Part shown: piece by piece, positions 23,770-32,109 of the stretch
How the letters are laid out: each line of letters starts with the position of its first letter
How positions within the stretch are numbered: the stretch's first letter is position 1
IMG/VR virus record: IMGVR_UViG_3300037086_000458
Location: 22,090 to 86,089 of that record
Reading direction: 5' to 3' (one strand)
DNA length: 64,000 nt
Source: a virus
Program-made: the position numbers and the translations under genes
Notes under the pieces: generated by a model
The model's database searches: none
Seen by the model: the letters and a program-made list of their open reading frames with translations, nothing else
Told to the model about the DNA's origin: nothing

Positions 23770-25137
23770 ATGTTTGGAACAAAATACAGACCGTTAGATT
23801 TTGATAGTGTTTTAGGGTTGGATAATGTCAAGGACATATTGAAGGCTATCATTAAATCTGGTAGTTATGATCCGGCATATCTTTTTGAAGGGGACTATTC
23901 CTCAGGAAAGACAACGTTAGCAAGGCTTTTTGCGAGGAGTATTTTATGTAATAATAAAAAAGATGATATGTCCCCCTGTAATGAGTGTCCTTCCTGCAAA
24001 GACTTCCTATCTGAAAGAAACCCTTCTTACATAGAAATAGATGCTGCTAACAACGGATCAAAAGAAAAAATCCAAGAGTTGTTGGAAAAACTAAAATATG
24101 AGACAGTATCCGGGGTTGTGATAATATTCCTGGATGAATGTCACGAAATAAGTAAGGCCGGTAAAGATGCTCTTTTAATAGAGCTTGAAAAGGAAAATAA
24201 GAACGTTATATTCCTTTTTGGGACAACAAGCATAGATAAGATGCCACCTGAATTACGATCTCGCTGTGTAGAATTTCAACTCCCCCAACCAACCGAAGCC
24301 TACGTATTAAAAAAACTACAAAAAATCTGTGAATTAAATAGTCTTCAATACACTCAAGATGCTTTATTTACTATAGTACAATCTTCAGGGAGGCATTATC
24401 GTGATGCAGAGATAAAACTTGAGGTAACTTCAAGATTAGGGGATATAAATGAAGAGAATGTCGCCAAAGTAGTGACACTGTATATTAAAGAGATAGCCTA
24501 CTTATTGATAGCTTTGCCCTATGATCTATCCAAGACTTTTAAAGCCGCTGAGTACTTAATTAGTAGAATGAATATTAAAGATTTGTACGGAAATATACTT
24601 ATGATGATTAACGACACCATAAAGTATTCTCAAGGTTTTACTTTTGAGAGTGCTTCTTATGTAGAGATACTTAAGATGCTATCAAAGCAATACTCTGCTT
24701 CTGCGTTTGAGGTGCTAGATTATCTTCTATCGAGACAACGATTAAACGATCTCACACTTTTTCATTCTGATTTGCTTATTTTACATTATAAGTTCCTCCA
24801 AGGTCACTTTGATAAAAAGGAGTTGGTTTTACCCAAAGTTGTTACTCCTAAAGTTTATCCCAGTAATAATGATGCTGAAAAAAAATCTGGTCGTGAAATA
24901 GGACTGGACTATATAAATCAGCATGCCCCTTGGGAAAGGGAAGAACTTGTAAGACAGATTAAGAATAAAAAGTCTAAAGAGAATCAGGATAATCGCATAG
25001 AAGAGAATGTTTCTAAAGAATGGGGCCCTCAAATAAAAGGATCCACAGCTGACAGAAAAGCTATACTTAGAGGACAGATCACCAAGGAAGCTTTTAAAGA
25101 AGCTGTTAAGGGGTCTCTTGATGGGCTCAAAGTATAA
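23770..25137 (+). CDS. dnaX: DNA polymerase III gamma/tau-type clamp-loader ATPase
   Basis: The 455-residue AAA+ protein starts in canonical DnaX style (MFGTKYRPLDFDSVLG). It has Walker A GDYSSGKT (41-48), the zinc module cysteines C60, C70, C73 and C76, Walker B IIFLDECHE and the arginine-finger region LRSRCVEFQLP. The C-terminal 90 residues are charged and lack the polymerase-binding domain of full tau, which fits a gamma-like form. It would form the motor of the loader with the delta and delta' proteins encoded upstream. Confidence 0.88.
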   Translation: MFGTKYRPLDFDSVLGLDNVKDILKAIIKSGSYDPAYLFEGDYSSGKTTLARLFARSILCNNKKDDMSPCNECPSCKDFLSERNPSYIEIDAANNGSKEKIQELLEKLKYETVSGVVIIFLDECHEISKAGKDALLIELEKENKNVIFLFGTTSIDKMPPELRSRCVEFQLPQPTEAYVLKKLQKICELNSLQYTQDALFTIVQSSGRHYRDAEIKLEVTSRLGDINEENVAKVVTLYIKEIAYLLIALPYDLSKTFKAAEYLISRMNIKDLYGNILMMINDTIKYSQGFTFESASYVEILKMLSKQYSASAFEVLDYLLSRQRLNDLTLFHSDLLILHYKFLQGHFDKKELVLPKVVTPKVYPSNNDAEKKSGREIGLDYINQHAPWEREELVRQIKNKKSKENQDNRIEENVSKEWGPQIKGSTADRKAILRGQITKEAFKEAVKGSLDGLKV

Positions 25138-25756
25138 GAAAAGTATAGTAAAAGAAAAAGTCAAAAGAGCATACAAGAAAAAATCCTGCAAAGATATCGT
25201 CCCTGCCATTGAGAAAGAATTCCAGGATATTAAATATCGATTTAAGAATAATACCGAAAAATGGATGACCATAATTTTAAATGAGAGCTGTGTACTACTC
25301 GAATCCTATAAGGCCATTGAAAATGAAATAGAAGATCTTTTCGGAGAGGATACTATTTATTTCATTCCTGTATATATAGAAAAAGAGAATAATGCCGATA
25401 TTGGATTCCAGTTGTTTGATGGATACATTTTTGTAAAGCGTTCCGAAGCCGCTAATAAAGAGTCTTTTAAAAAAACAGAACACCTCGATAAAATTCTGTA
25501 TAAAGGCTCTAACCCCTATTCTGCTACTAATAGAGATATTAACAAATTCAAGACTAAGATGAAATTGGATCTCATTAAAAGAATCCCTAAAAAAGGATCT
25601 AAAATAATAGCTAAAGAGGGTACTTTTAAGAATCAAGAGGGTACTGTTTTGTCGGTAAATACAAGGAAGAAAACAGCAATAATTGAATTTCGTAAGAGGA
25701 CAAGAATAGTCACAGCTAAATTATCAGTTATAAATTTTGAACTGAAGGATGATTAA
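25121..25756 (+). CDS. NusG/RfaH-like transcription factor
   Basis: The 211-residue protein combines a divergent NGN-type domain (WMTIILNESCVLLESYK, IYFIPVYIE and FDGYIFVKR) with a clear C-terminal KOW module (GSKIIAKEGTFKNQEGTVL then KTAIIEFRKR). A basic N-terminal extension of about 40 residues precedes it. NusG proteins bind RNA polymerase and control pausing or termination. The ATG at 25121 has AAGGGG upstream, and the gene overlaps the dnaX-like gene by 17 bases. It is a candidate antiterminator for the long late transcript. Confidence 0.7.
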   Translation: MGSKYKKSIVKEKVKRAYKKKSCKDIVPAIEKEFQDIKYRFKNNTEKWMTIILNESCVLLESYKAIENEIEDLFGEDTIYFIPVYIEKENNADIGFQLFDGYIFVKRSEAANKESFKKTEHLDKILYKGSNPYSATNRDINKFKTKMKLDLIKRIPKKGSKIIAKEGTFKNQEGTVLSVNTRKKTAIIEFRKRTRIVTAKLSVINFELKDD

Positions 25757-26682
25757 TGCATAATTTTATTATAGACGGCAATAACCTTGTTTATCGGTCC
25801 CATAACGCTAACTTTGAATTAAAGACAGCTGCCGGTCTTTTTTCTGGTATGCTATTTGGATTTACCAGAACGTTAGTGTCTTTAAGAAAAAAGTATCGAG
25901 ATTTTAATTTTTCAGTGGCATGGGATAATCGTGCTAAAGAAAAGTTTGAAATACAGCCCGATTATAAAGCAGGGAGATCATCGTTACCAGCAGCTGTTTG
26001 GGATCAAGTATCGGATATTAGGGATCTTTTAGAAAATACGGGTGTTGATCAGTATGAAAAAGAAGGTCAGGAAGCTGACGATGTTATTGCAAGTTTATCA
26101 AAAGAATTCAAAAAAGATGGAAAAGTTTATATCTATACCAACGATAAAGATCTATTACAGTTGGTAGAAGATGGTAAAGTTATTGTATATAAGCCAAAGG
26201 TAGGAGTTAATCCTGAAAAATTTTATGATGAAGAGGCAGTGAGGGATCTTTTTGGAGTTCCTCCAAGAAAATTGGGGATATATAGAAGTTTTGATGGGGA
26301 TGATAGTGATAATATAAAAGGTATCTCCAGGGTGCCTAGAAAGATTGTGGCCAGTTTAGTAAATAAGTACTCGAGTATAGATGAAGTTTATGCCAATCTT
26401 TCTGAAGTTAAATTGACTGATTTTCAGAAAGGATCCTTTGAAGAAGCTAAAGAGCGTATTAAAAAGAATGCCAAGATTGTCTCTCTTAATAGGGACTTAA
26501 CTGAGATAAATAAACGTGAAGCTTCTTTTAATAAAGAAAAAGTAAATACATTGTTAGAAAAATATGAGATTAAATCTTTGAAAGCGGATGATATAGTAGA
26601 ATTGTTTTTGTCCACTATAAACATGAGATATAGCGATCCTATGGAGGGGGTAAAATTAGAATTTTTTAGTCTCTTTGGTTAA
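25756..26682 (+). CDS. 5'-3' exonuclease / flap endonuclease (Pol I N-domain type)
   Basis: The 308-residue protein shows the FEN/5'-exonuclease residues in order: FIIDGNNLVYRSHN, VAWDNRAKEKF, GQEADDVIASL, IYTNDKDLLQLV and FDGDDSDNIKGI, followed by the H3TH-type helices. These clusters hold the metals that cut RNA primers and flaps. Its length fits the stand-alone phage enzymes such as T5 D15 and T4 RNase H. It overlaps the NusG-like gene by one base. Confidence 0.88.
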   Translation: MHNFIIDGNNLVYRSHNANFELKTAAGLFSGMLFGFTRTLVSLRKKYRDFNFSVAWDNRAKEKFEIQPDYKAGRSSLPAAVWDQVSDIRDLLENTGVDQYEKEGQEADDVIASLSKEFKKDGKVYIYTNDKDLLQLVEDGKVIVYKPKVGVNPEKFYDEEAVRDLFGVPPRKLGIYRSFDGDDSDNIKGISRVPRKIVASLVNKYSSIDEVYANLSEVKLTDFQKGSFEEAKERIKKNAKIVSLNRDLTEINKREASFNKEKVNTLLEKYEIKSLKADDIVELFLSTINMRYSDPMEGVKLEFFSLFG

Positions 26683-26720
26683 TTTTTTTAAATTAATAGC
26701 AGAAGGGATGGCGGAGGATC

Positions 26721-27371
26721 ATGAATAAAATAATAGACAGGAATATGGACCCTTATGAGTTACAAAACAGATTTTGTGACGATAACGACAACGAATTTGA
26801 TGGAGAAGTCCAATTATTAAATTCGGTAAGTGACAGGAACCTTTTTAGATTTGAGGATTTTGAACCGTTCATACAGAAGCTCCCGCAGAGGGAAATAGAT
26901 CTTATTGAGATGTATTATAAGGATAGGAAGAAGCAGAAGGAGATAGCTGATTTTTTTGGAGTTACGCAAGGAGCCGTCTCTCATAGGTTATCTCGGGCTG
27001 AGAAGAGATTAGATTTTCTTAAAAAAATGCCTAAGCTTTCTGAAGATATTAGAAAAATTTTAAATAAGCATTTTATTATTTTTGAGATAGATCTTATTAA
27101 TTATATGATTGAAACAACTTGCCAGTCTAAAACAGCGGAACTCTTAAATAAAAAGTATAAACTACAAGGTAAAAATGTAATGACTCAAATTAAGGTCAGG
27201 CATAAATTTGATCGTTATATAGATAAAATGAAAAAACTTAAGAGGACATATAAAGATTTAATGGATTGTTATAAATTGGCTCAATATATAAAGAATAACC
27301 TCTATATGCTTCACGAAGTGGTACTCCCCCACTTTGACAAAGGGTATAAAGTTAACTATAACCACCGTTAA
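26721..27371 (+). CDS. Sigma-factor-like protein with region 4 helix-turn-helix
   Basis: The 216-residue protein has a clear sigma region 4: LPQREIDLIEMYYKDRKKQ followed by KEIADFFGVTQGAVSHRLS and RAEKRL at about residues 55-100. The rest is helical, basic toward the C-terminus, and has no obvious region 2, so it is not a complete sigma70. GGAGG lies five to six bases before the ATG. Phage sigma-like proteins of this type direct polymerase to late promoters. Its position just before the virion block supports this role. Confidence 0.68.
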   Translation: MNKIIDRNMDPYELQNRFCDDNDNEFDGEVQLLNSVSDRNLFRFEDFEPFIQKLPQREIDLIEMYYKDRKKQKEIADFFGVTQGAVSHRLSRAEKRLDFLKKMPKLSEDIRKILNKHFIIFEIDLINYMIETTCQSKTAELLNKKYKLQGKNVMTQIKVRHKFDRYIDKMKKLKRTYKDLMDCYKLAQYIKNNLYMLHEVVLPHFDKGYKVNYNHR

Positions 27372-27408
27372 TTAAAAGTTTGAAGTTAATAACCTTTTCA
27401 TAATTTTT

Positions 27409-27457
27409 CACCATTAGAATTCTAAAAGTATCAGTAAAATTCTAATGGTGATTTTTT
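27409..27457 (+). terminator. Perfect 13-bp hairpin with T-run, overlapping the next ribosome binding site
   Basis: CACCATTAGAATT (27409-27421) pairs perfectly with 27438-27450, and A then six T residues follow directly, so the form is a rho-independent terminator after the sigma-like gene. The T-run ends at the ATG of the next gene, and the only ribosome-binding-site-like bases (GGTGA) are in the right arm. The hairpin could therefore also control translation of the gene at 27458. Confidence 0.75.
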
Positions 27458-27865
27458 ATGTATATTTCTATAGCAAATAGAGTCCGTAAATTAGCTAGAG
27501 TCATGATAGCTGATAATCCTGACACGGATCAATATACGTATACAAATCCTAGCAATGATTACCCCTCAGATATAACCTATGACGTATGGCCTGGCGAACC
27601 TAGTAATAAATTAAATGATCCCGCTTCTAAGATAGATGATTTAAAGAAAAAATATGATATGCATTTAATAGGCCCCGGGCCTATAGAAGATGATGAGATC
27701 CATGTAGGTGAGCGGCCTAGTTTCCTAGAAGACCCTGATTCTCCTAAGACTGATGATCAAAATAAAGTTCAGGATTTTGTAACGTCAAAAGGGGAAGAAG
27801 ATTCTGATGTCTTAGATAGAGAGACATGGGTCGGAGAAGGTATAATAGATCCTTTTAGTTTTTAA
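27458..27865 (+). CDS. Hypothetical acidic protein
   Basis: The 135-residue protein opens with a basic helix (ISIANRVRKLARVMIA) and continues as an acidic, Pro/Asp-rich, probably disordered chain with two W-P/G elements (YDVWPGEPSN and ETWVGEGIID). The N-terminal pattern recurs in other virion-region proteins here, such as 42765 and 47440, so it may be a structural or packaging-associated protein. No known family is recognised. Confidence 0.55.
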   Translation: MYISIANRVRKLARVMIADNPDTDQYTYTNPSNDYPSDITYDVWPGEPSNKLNDPASKIDDLKKKYDMHLIGPGPIEDDEIHVGERPSFLEDPDSPKTDDQNKVQDFVTSKGEEDSDVLDRETWVGEGIIDPFSF

Positions 27866-27870
27866 TTATT

Positions 27871-28536
27871 ATGACAACTATAGATGGTATCCCTTTTGAA
27901 TGTATTAAGTGTGGCAGATGCTGCAAGTGGAAAGGGTATGTTTTTTTATCTAAGCCAGATGTAACGAGCATGGCTAATGCCCTTACTGATGAAGATGAAA
28001 ATGAGTTTTTAGATCAATATACAAGGATGCTTGATAAGGGTAAATATCTTGTTTTAAAGGACAAGCCTGATTCAAGAGAGTGTATGTTTTTAGAAAATAA
28101 TGAATGTTCCATATATAAAATCAGACCAGAGCAATGTAAAATATTCCCTGTAAGTTATACGGAGGAATGCCCTGGTTTTATGATAAAAGGAGATGAACCT
28201 ATGGATAAGATGTCTGAAAAAGTAACAGGAGTACAAGAGAAATTGTCAACGGATAATTTTGAAAAAGCCGTTACAAATAATCTCTATGAAGATCTTAAGA
28301 CTAACCTGAAGGCTGCTAATGTCGCTGCAAGAGCCATAGAAGGCGGAGTCAGTATGTTTTTTGATCAGAGTAGGATTAAAATATCAAGTTTAGATGATTT
28401 ATTTGCTTTTAGCAGGGTAGACGATAAGCATATAGTCCATAAGTCTACACAAGATTTGTGGTCTATTGAATCGGATGATTCTGGGGAAGTTCATATAACA
28501 AGGCTTTTTGAATCGGGTAAACCCATAAAAGGATAA
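27871..28536 (+). CDS. YkgJ-type cysteine-cluster protein
   Basis: The 221-residue protein has the YkgJ pattern: CIKCGRCCKWKGYVFLS at the N-terminus, then CMFLENNECSIYKIRPEQC followed by KIFPVSY. These eight or so cysteines probably hold a metal or iron-sulfur cluster. The C-terminal 100 residues are specific to this protein. Such proteins occur sporadically in phages and their role is unknown. It lies at the start of the virion gene block. Confidence 0.72.
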   Translation: MTTIDGIPFECIKCGRCCKWKGYVFLSKPDVTSMANALTDEDENEFLDQYTRMLDKGKYLVLKDKPDSRECMFLENNECSIYKIRPEQCKIFPVSYTEECPGFMIKGDEPMDKMSEKVTGVQEKLSTDNFEKAVTNNLYEDLKTNLKAANVAARAIEGGVSMFFDQSRIKISSLDDLFAFSRVDDKHIVHKSTQDLWSIESDDSGEVHITRLFESGKPIKG

Positions 28537-28540
28537 AAAT

Positions 28541-29203
28541 ATGGCAAGAGAAAGATTAACAAACAGAATGGTAACAGCAGCTTCTGATCCTAAAAAGAAA
28601 AAGGAAAAAGAAGAAGGTGCCAGGAATTTGGATGGCTTTGAATTTGATAAATCCAAAGCAAAGATTCTTAAAGAATCCCTTCATAATATGAATGTTGCTC
28701 TGGGGACGCTTGTTTCAGCTATGAAGGAACTCGCCATACTGAGAGGTTCCGACATTACTCCTGACGGAAAAATTGGCGGGCGAGGATTTATTATGGAGTT
28801 CAAGGAAATTAAGAGCGTACTGAGCAGAGTCATTGAGGATCTGTCCAACGTTACAGATTCTATTGCTGATGAGCTTACTAACCCTAAATGGGGTCTTAAG
28901 GACAAAGAATTAAAGGTAGTAGAAAAAGAAAAAGAGGATGTGGAAGAAGAGAAAGAGGACGTTAAGGAAAATATTGCTGATAAAAAAATACAGCCAAGCG
29001 ATACCCAGGAAATTAAGAGAGATAATGATGAAGAAGGAAAAATATTTGAAGAAGTTATCGAAGATGATATTAAACCCGGGGATGTTAAAGATGCTTCTTT
29101 TTTAGATAGATATAAGGAGCTTTTAGGTAATAATGCAAAAGATAAAGTTGCAAGTGTGCTTAGCAAAAGAATATTAGCAAACATTTCTATTAAAGATAAA
29201 TAA
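28541..29203 (+). CDS. Hypothetical coiled-coil protein
   Basis: The 220-residue protein has a basic N-terminus, a helical middle (KESLHNMNVALGTLVSAMK and RVIEDLSNVTDSIADEL), a Lys/Glu/Val coiled coil around residues 122-150 and a short C-terminal helix. It ends 11 bases before the next gene, which has its own ribosome binding site (AAAGGAG). No catalytic motif is present. A virion or assembly role is likely from position only. Confidence 0.58.
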   Translation: MARERLTNRMVTAASDPKKKKEKEEGARNLDGFEFDKSKAKILKESLHNMNVALGTLVSAMKELAILRGSDITPDGKIGGRGFIMEFKEIKSVLSRVIEDLSNVTDSIADELTNPKWGLKDKELKVVEKEKEDVEEEKEDVKENIADKKIQPSDTQEIKRDNDEEGKIFEEVIEDDIKPGDVKDASFLDRYKELLGNNAKDKVASVLSKRILANISIKDK

Positions 29204-29214
29204 AGGAGTAAAAA

Positions 29215-31176
29215 ATGGAACGCGAAAATAAGCCCGATATGATGGATTTCATGGGCGATAAAAATGCTTCAGCAATTAAGGTCCCTGATCTCGATTGGTT
29301 GGCACTTTCAGCAACTGATGTGAAGAATATTCCTGTGCCGCTTAATATTGAGATTGTACCCCAGCTTCAGGAGAATTGGAAGAGTTTTAATGACTCAAAT
29401 CTAAATCTTATAGCAAATACAATTAAATCTGAGGAGATTCCTTCTTCAGATAAAGTCACGCCAGAAACCATAAGAGATGTTGTGTATGCTGCTAAGAAAG
29501 ATATGATGAAGGGTATTACTGGAAAAGCTTTGGCTCAAAAGTTAGCCTCAACATACCCAAAGAATCTTATTAAGGCAGCTGGAGAAGACCTGAAGAAGCT
29601 TGCCAATGAGCAAGGTCTCTTGGGTAATGTTTACATCGACCTTACTCCTTTTGACAGTTGTTCTGAAGCTGCTCGAGTTTTAGGTGCAGGTAAGATTAAG
29701 TTGGCCAGATATGTTACTGGTAATCCACGCGGGCATATGTGCTCGTCTCATACTACAGGGTATTGCAAGGAACTCCGTAAAAATGTAGTTGCCTCTATGG
29801 AGTATTCAGAAGAGCTTCTTAAGAGTTATACGACACACCTTAGGATAGCAGGTATGATAGGGCCTAATGATGTTATAGATTCTAAGGATCTTCTTAGGAC
29901 AGTTCTTCTAAGATCAGCGGAGGATAAGAAACCATCAGCTTTAGTAGATCCTACAGTGGATAAGTTTAGTTTTACAACAGTTGAAGCCGATTCAATGATG
30001 GATGATTTTACAAATCTTCTAATTAAAGAGGCTTCACAAGTTGAAAAGAATCCTGAATTAACCCGTTTTATGGAAGTCAGACCTGTTCTGGCCTTTATCC
30101 AGGATGAAATGCTTAAAGGAAAAATAGGTGGTGATCTTAAAGAATCTATTAATCATAAATTTACCCCTGACATTATTGAGAAGTATTCTTCTGAGATTAA
30201 AAGGATAGCTTCACTACAAGGTTTATTGGGTAATGTTTATGTAGATATCTCCTACTATAAAGATGCGGATGATGCCATTAAAGCTATTAAGACAGCGGCA
30301 GTAAATCCTTCATATCTTATTCAGAGTTATTCTAAGGGTAAATTTGATGATATCCTTAGAAAAGTTGCATTGAATACTGGATGTGAAATTCTTCCTAGAG
30401 ATGGGAAGATCAGTAATAAAGTTGCAAGTAGCTACATAGATGATTTGCAATTCAATCAAAGGATTTCTTCCGATAAGGCTGATTATTCAAGAAGAAGAAT
30501 TGAAGCAGGAGATAATGTTTTAAGTGTTCTTAGGGATGTATTCCTGAATACTATTAGCTATACCCCCAGAACCCGTGAAGGTGGCGTAAAAGCTCATTTC
30601 TACCAAGAGCCTGCAAAAAAGTACGCACATAGGGACAAGCTTAAAGAAGCGGTTTATAAAGCAGTGGAGGCGGGTCTACCTATAGAAAGTATAGAGAATA
30701 AACTTATACAACATATACCTACAGCAGAAGCTGTAAGTATTGTGAGAAATGTCATTGCTTCTGTTAAAGAAATAGATGCAAATGTACTTACTAAATGTGC
30801 CGTAGAGAAGTATCAGTTTAGTCCTGATGTATCTCTTAAGAAAGCAAAAAAGTGTGATGATTGTATCATGTGCTCAACAGCTGGATGCACTAAGCATGGG
30901 TTAATTTTTGCTAAGGATAAGTCTAATAAGGAAGATAAGAAAGAGAATACAAAGCAAGACAAACCAAAAGCTAACATAGATACTAAGACTGAAAAAGTCC
31001 TTCTTGAAGAGAATCCTGATCTTACCCAAATGAATATTAGGAAGGAATTTGACATGCCTGATTATCTGGGTTCGAATATTAATGTTTCTTTGGAAAAAAT
31101 GAGAGGTCAGAATAAGCTTAGCATGGATATCAGTTTTAATACAGAAGGCTTAGACGACAATCTAAAAAATTTATAA
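29215..31176 (+). CDS. Large hypothetical virion-region protein with internal duplication
   Basis: The 653-residue protein contains two related modules, each with a helical part followed by a GLLGNVY motif: NEQGLLGNVYIDLTPF and SLQGLLGNVYVDISYY, about 200 residues apart. A short cysteine cluster (CDDCIMC then GCTKHG) follows near residue 545, and the C-terminus is charged. The repeated module suggests duplication of a structural or DNA-associated domain. I know the GLLGNVY motif from uncharacterised phage proteins only. It precedes the terminase gene by one gene. Confidence 0.6.
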   Translation: MERENKPDMMDFMGDKNASAIKVPDLDWLALSATDVKNIPVPLNIEIVPQLQENWKSFNDSNLNLIANTIKSEEIPSSDKVTPETIRDVVYAAKKDMMKGITGKALAQKLASTYPKNLIKAAGEDLKKLANEQGLLGNVYIDLTPFDSCSEAARVLGAGKIKLARYVTGNPRGHMCSSHTTGYCKELRKNVVASMEYSEELLKSYTTHLRIAGMIGPNDVIDSKDLLRTVLLRSAEDKKPSALVDPTVDKFSFTTVEADSMMDDFTNLLIKEASQVEKNPELTRFMEVRPVLAFIQDEMLKGKIGGDLKESINHKFTPDIIEKYSSEIKRIASLQGLLGNVYVDISYYKDADDAIKAIKTAAVNPSYLIQSYSKGKFDDILRKVALNTGCEILPRDGKISNKVASSYIDDLQFNQRISSDKADYSRRRIEAGDNVLSVLRDVFLNTISYTPRTREGGVKAHFYQEPAKKYAHRDKLKEAVYKAVEAGLPIESIENKLIQHIPTAEAVSIVRNVIASVKEIDANVLTKCAVEKYQFSPDVSLKKAKKCDDCIMCSTAGCTKHGLIFAKDKSNKEDKKENTKQDKPKANIDTKTEKVLLEENPDLTQMNIRKEFDMPDYLGSNINVSLEKMRGQNKLSMDISFNTEGLDDNLKNL

Positions 31177-31194
31177 TATTAAATTGGAGATAAA

Positions 31195-32109
31195 ATGGAA
31201 GATAATATGAAAGATGGCGATGAGGATGATGGTGATGTGGGTGTTGGTGTAAATATTAATATTGAAGATATCCTGGTTGATCCATCTCTTGAAAAAGAGA
31301 TTAGGGAGATTGAAAGTAGGTATATTGAAAGGGACATTATTAATCCTCCTAAGCAAAATATTATAAAAGATGTCCTTAGTAACTATAATGCAGATATAGG
31401 TCTGGATGAATTGGATAACTTTGAGGATATTGAAAATAAGGGTATTGATAGGAATATTATTAATCCACCTAGACAAATTTCAGAAACCCCTACCCCATCT
31501 ATTACTATAAAAGATATTCTAAAAGGACCTAAGATAGATGTAAAGCAAGAGATGGTAAAGATGGTACAGGATCAGGAAAAGATACCTATTCCTATTGAAC
31601 ATCCTATAGTAAATGATCCAAGTGAGATACTTGAAGGGACTATTAATCCTGCTGAGATAATACAGCAATTAATAGCAGACCCATTAAAAAATGACGCATT
31701 ATACGCTATTATAAGAAAAGAAGATTCTACTAACAATTTATTAGTACAGGTAATGAAGGAGATAGCTGAAGAGTTATCATATTTAAAAGCATATAGAAAA
31801 GTTCATTTTCTTGCAAATGAAGATGTCTCTGAAGTATCCGTTAAAAGAGTAAAATCATTAAAGATGTTAGTGGAAACTATTATAGAAAAAGAGAAGCTAC
31901 AAAACGTATCGTTTGACGGTAAAATAGATTTTAGTGGTGAGAAATTCGAAAAAGTCATGGAATTTATTCTTACCACCGTTAAAGAAACTTTTGAAAAAGT
32001 CGGGATACCAGAACAGTTTAATGATATCTTTTTCATACAATTAGCTCAAAATCTTGAGGGTTTTGAGAAGAAAGTAGAAAAGATTTATTACGGGACACAG
32101 AAAAAATAA
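31195..32109 (+). CDS. Hypothetical acidic protein directly upstream of terminase
   Basis: The 304-residue protein has an acidic N-terminus, two repeated elements (RDIINPPKQNIIKDVL and RNIINPPRQISETP), and a helical C-terminal half. It overlaps the large terminase start by one base. Small terminase subunits are often placed here, but I see no helix-turn-helix, so that is only a possibility. GGAG precedes the ATG. Confidence 0.55.
   Translation: MEDNMKDGDEDDGDVGVGVNINIEDILVDPSLEKEIREIESRYIERDIINPPKQNIIKDVLSNYNADIGLDELDNFEDIENKGIDRNIINPPRQISETPTPSITIKDILKGPKIDVKQEMVKMVQDQEKIPIPIEHPIVNDPSEILEGTINPAEIIQQLIADPLKNDALYAIIRKEDSTNNLLVQVMKEIAEELSYLKAYRKVHFLANEDVSEVSVKRVKSLKMLVETIIEKEKLQNVSFDGKIDFSGEKFEKVMEFILTTVKETFEKVGIPEQFNDIFFIQLAQNLEGFEKKVEKIYYGTQKK

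Noticed and set aside
28681-29184. Minus-strand 167-codon frame
   Set aside because: Ser/Leu-rich shadow of the Lys/Glu-rich coiled-coil gene on the plus strand.
31195-32109. Small terminase subunit
   Set aside because: The position is right, but no helix-turn-helix or oligomerisation pattern is visible, so it is left as hypothetical.
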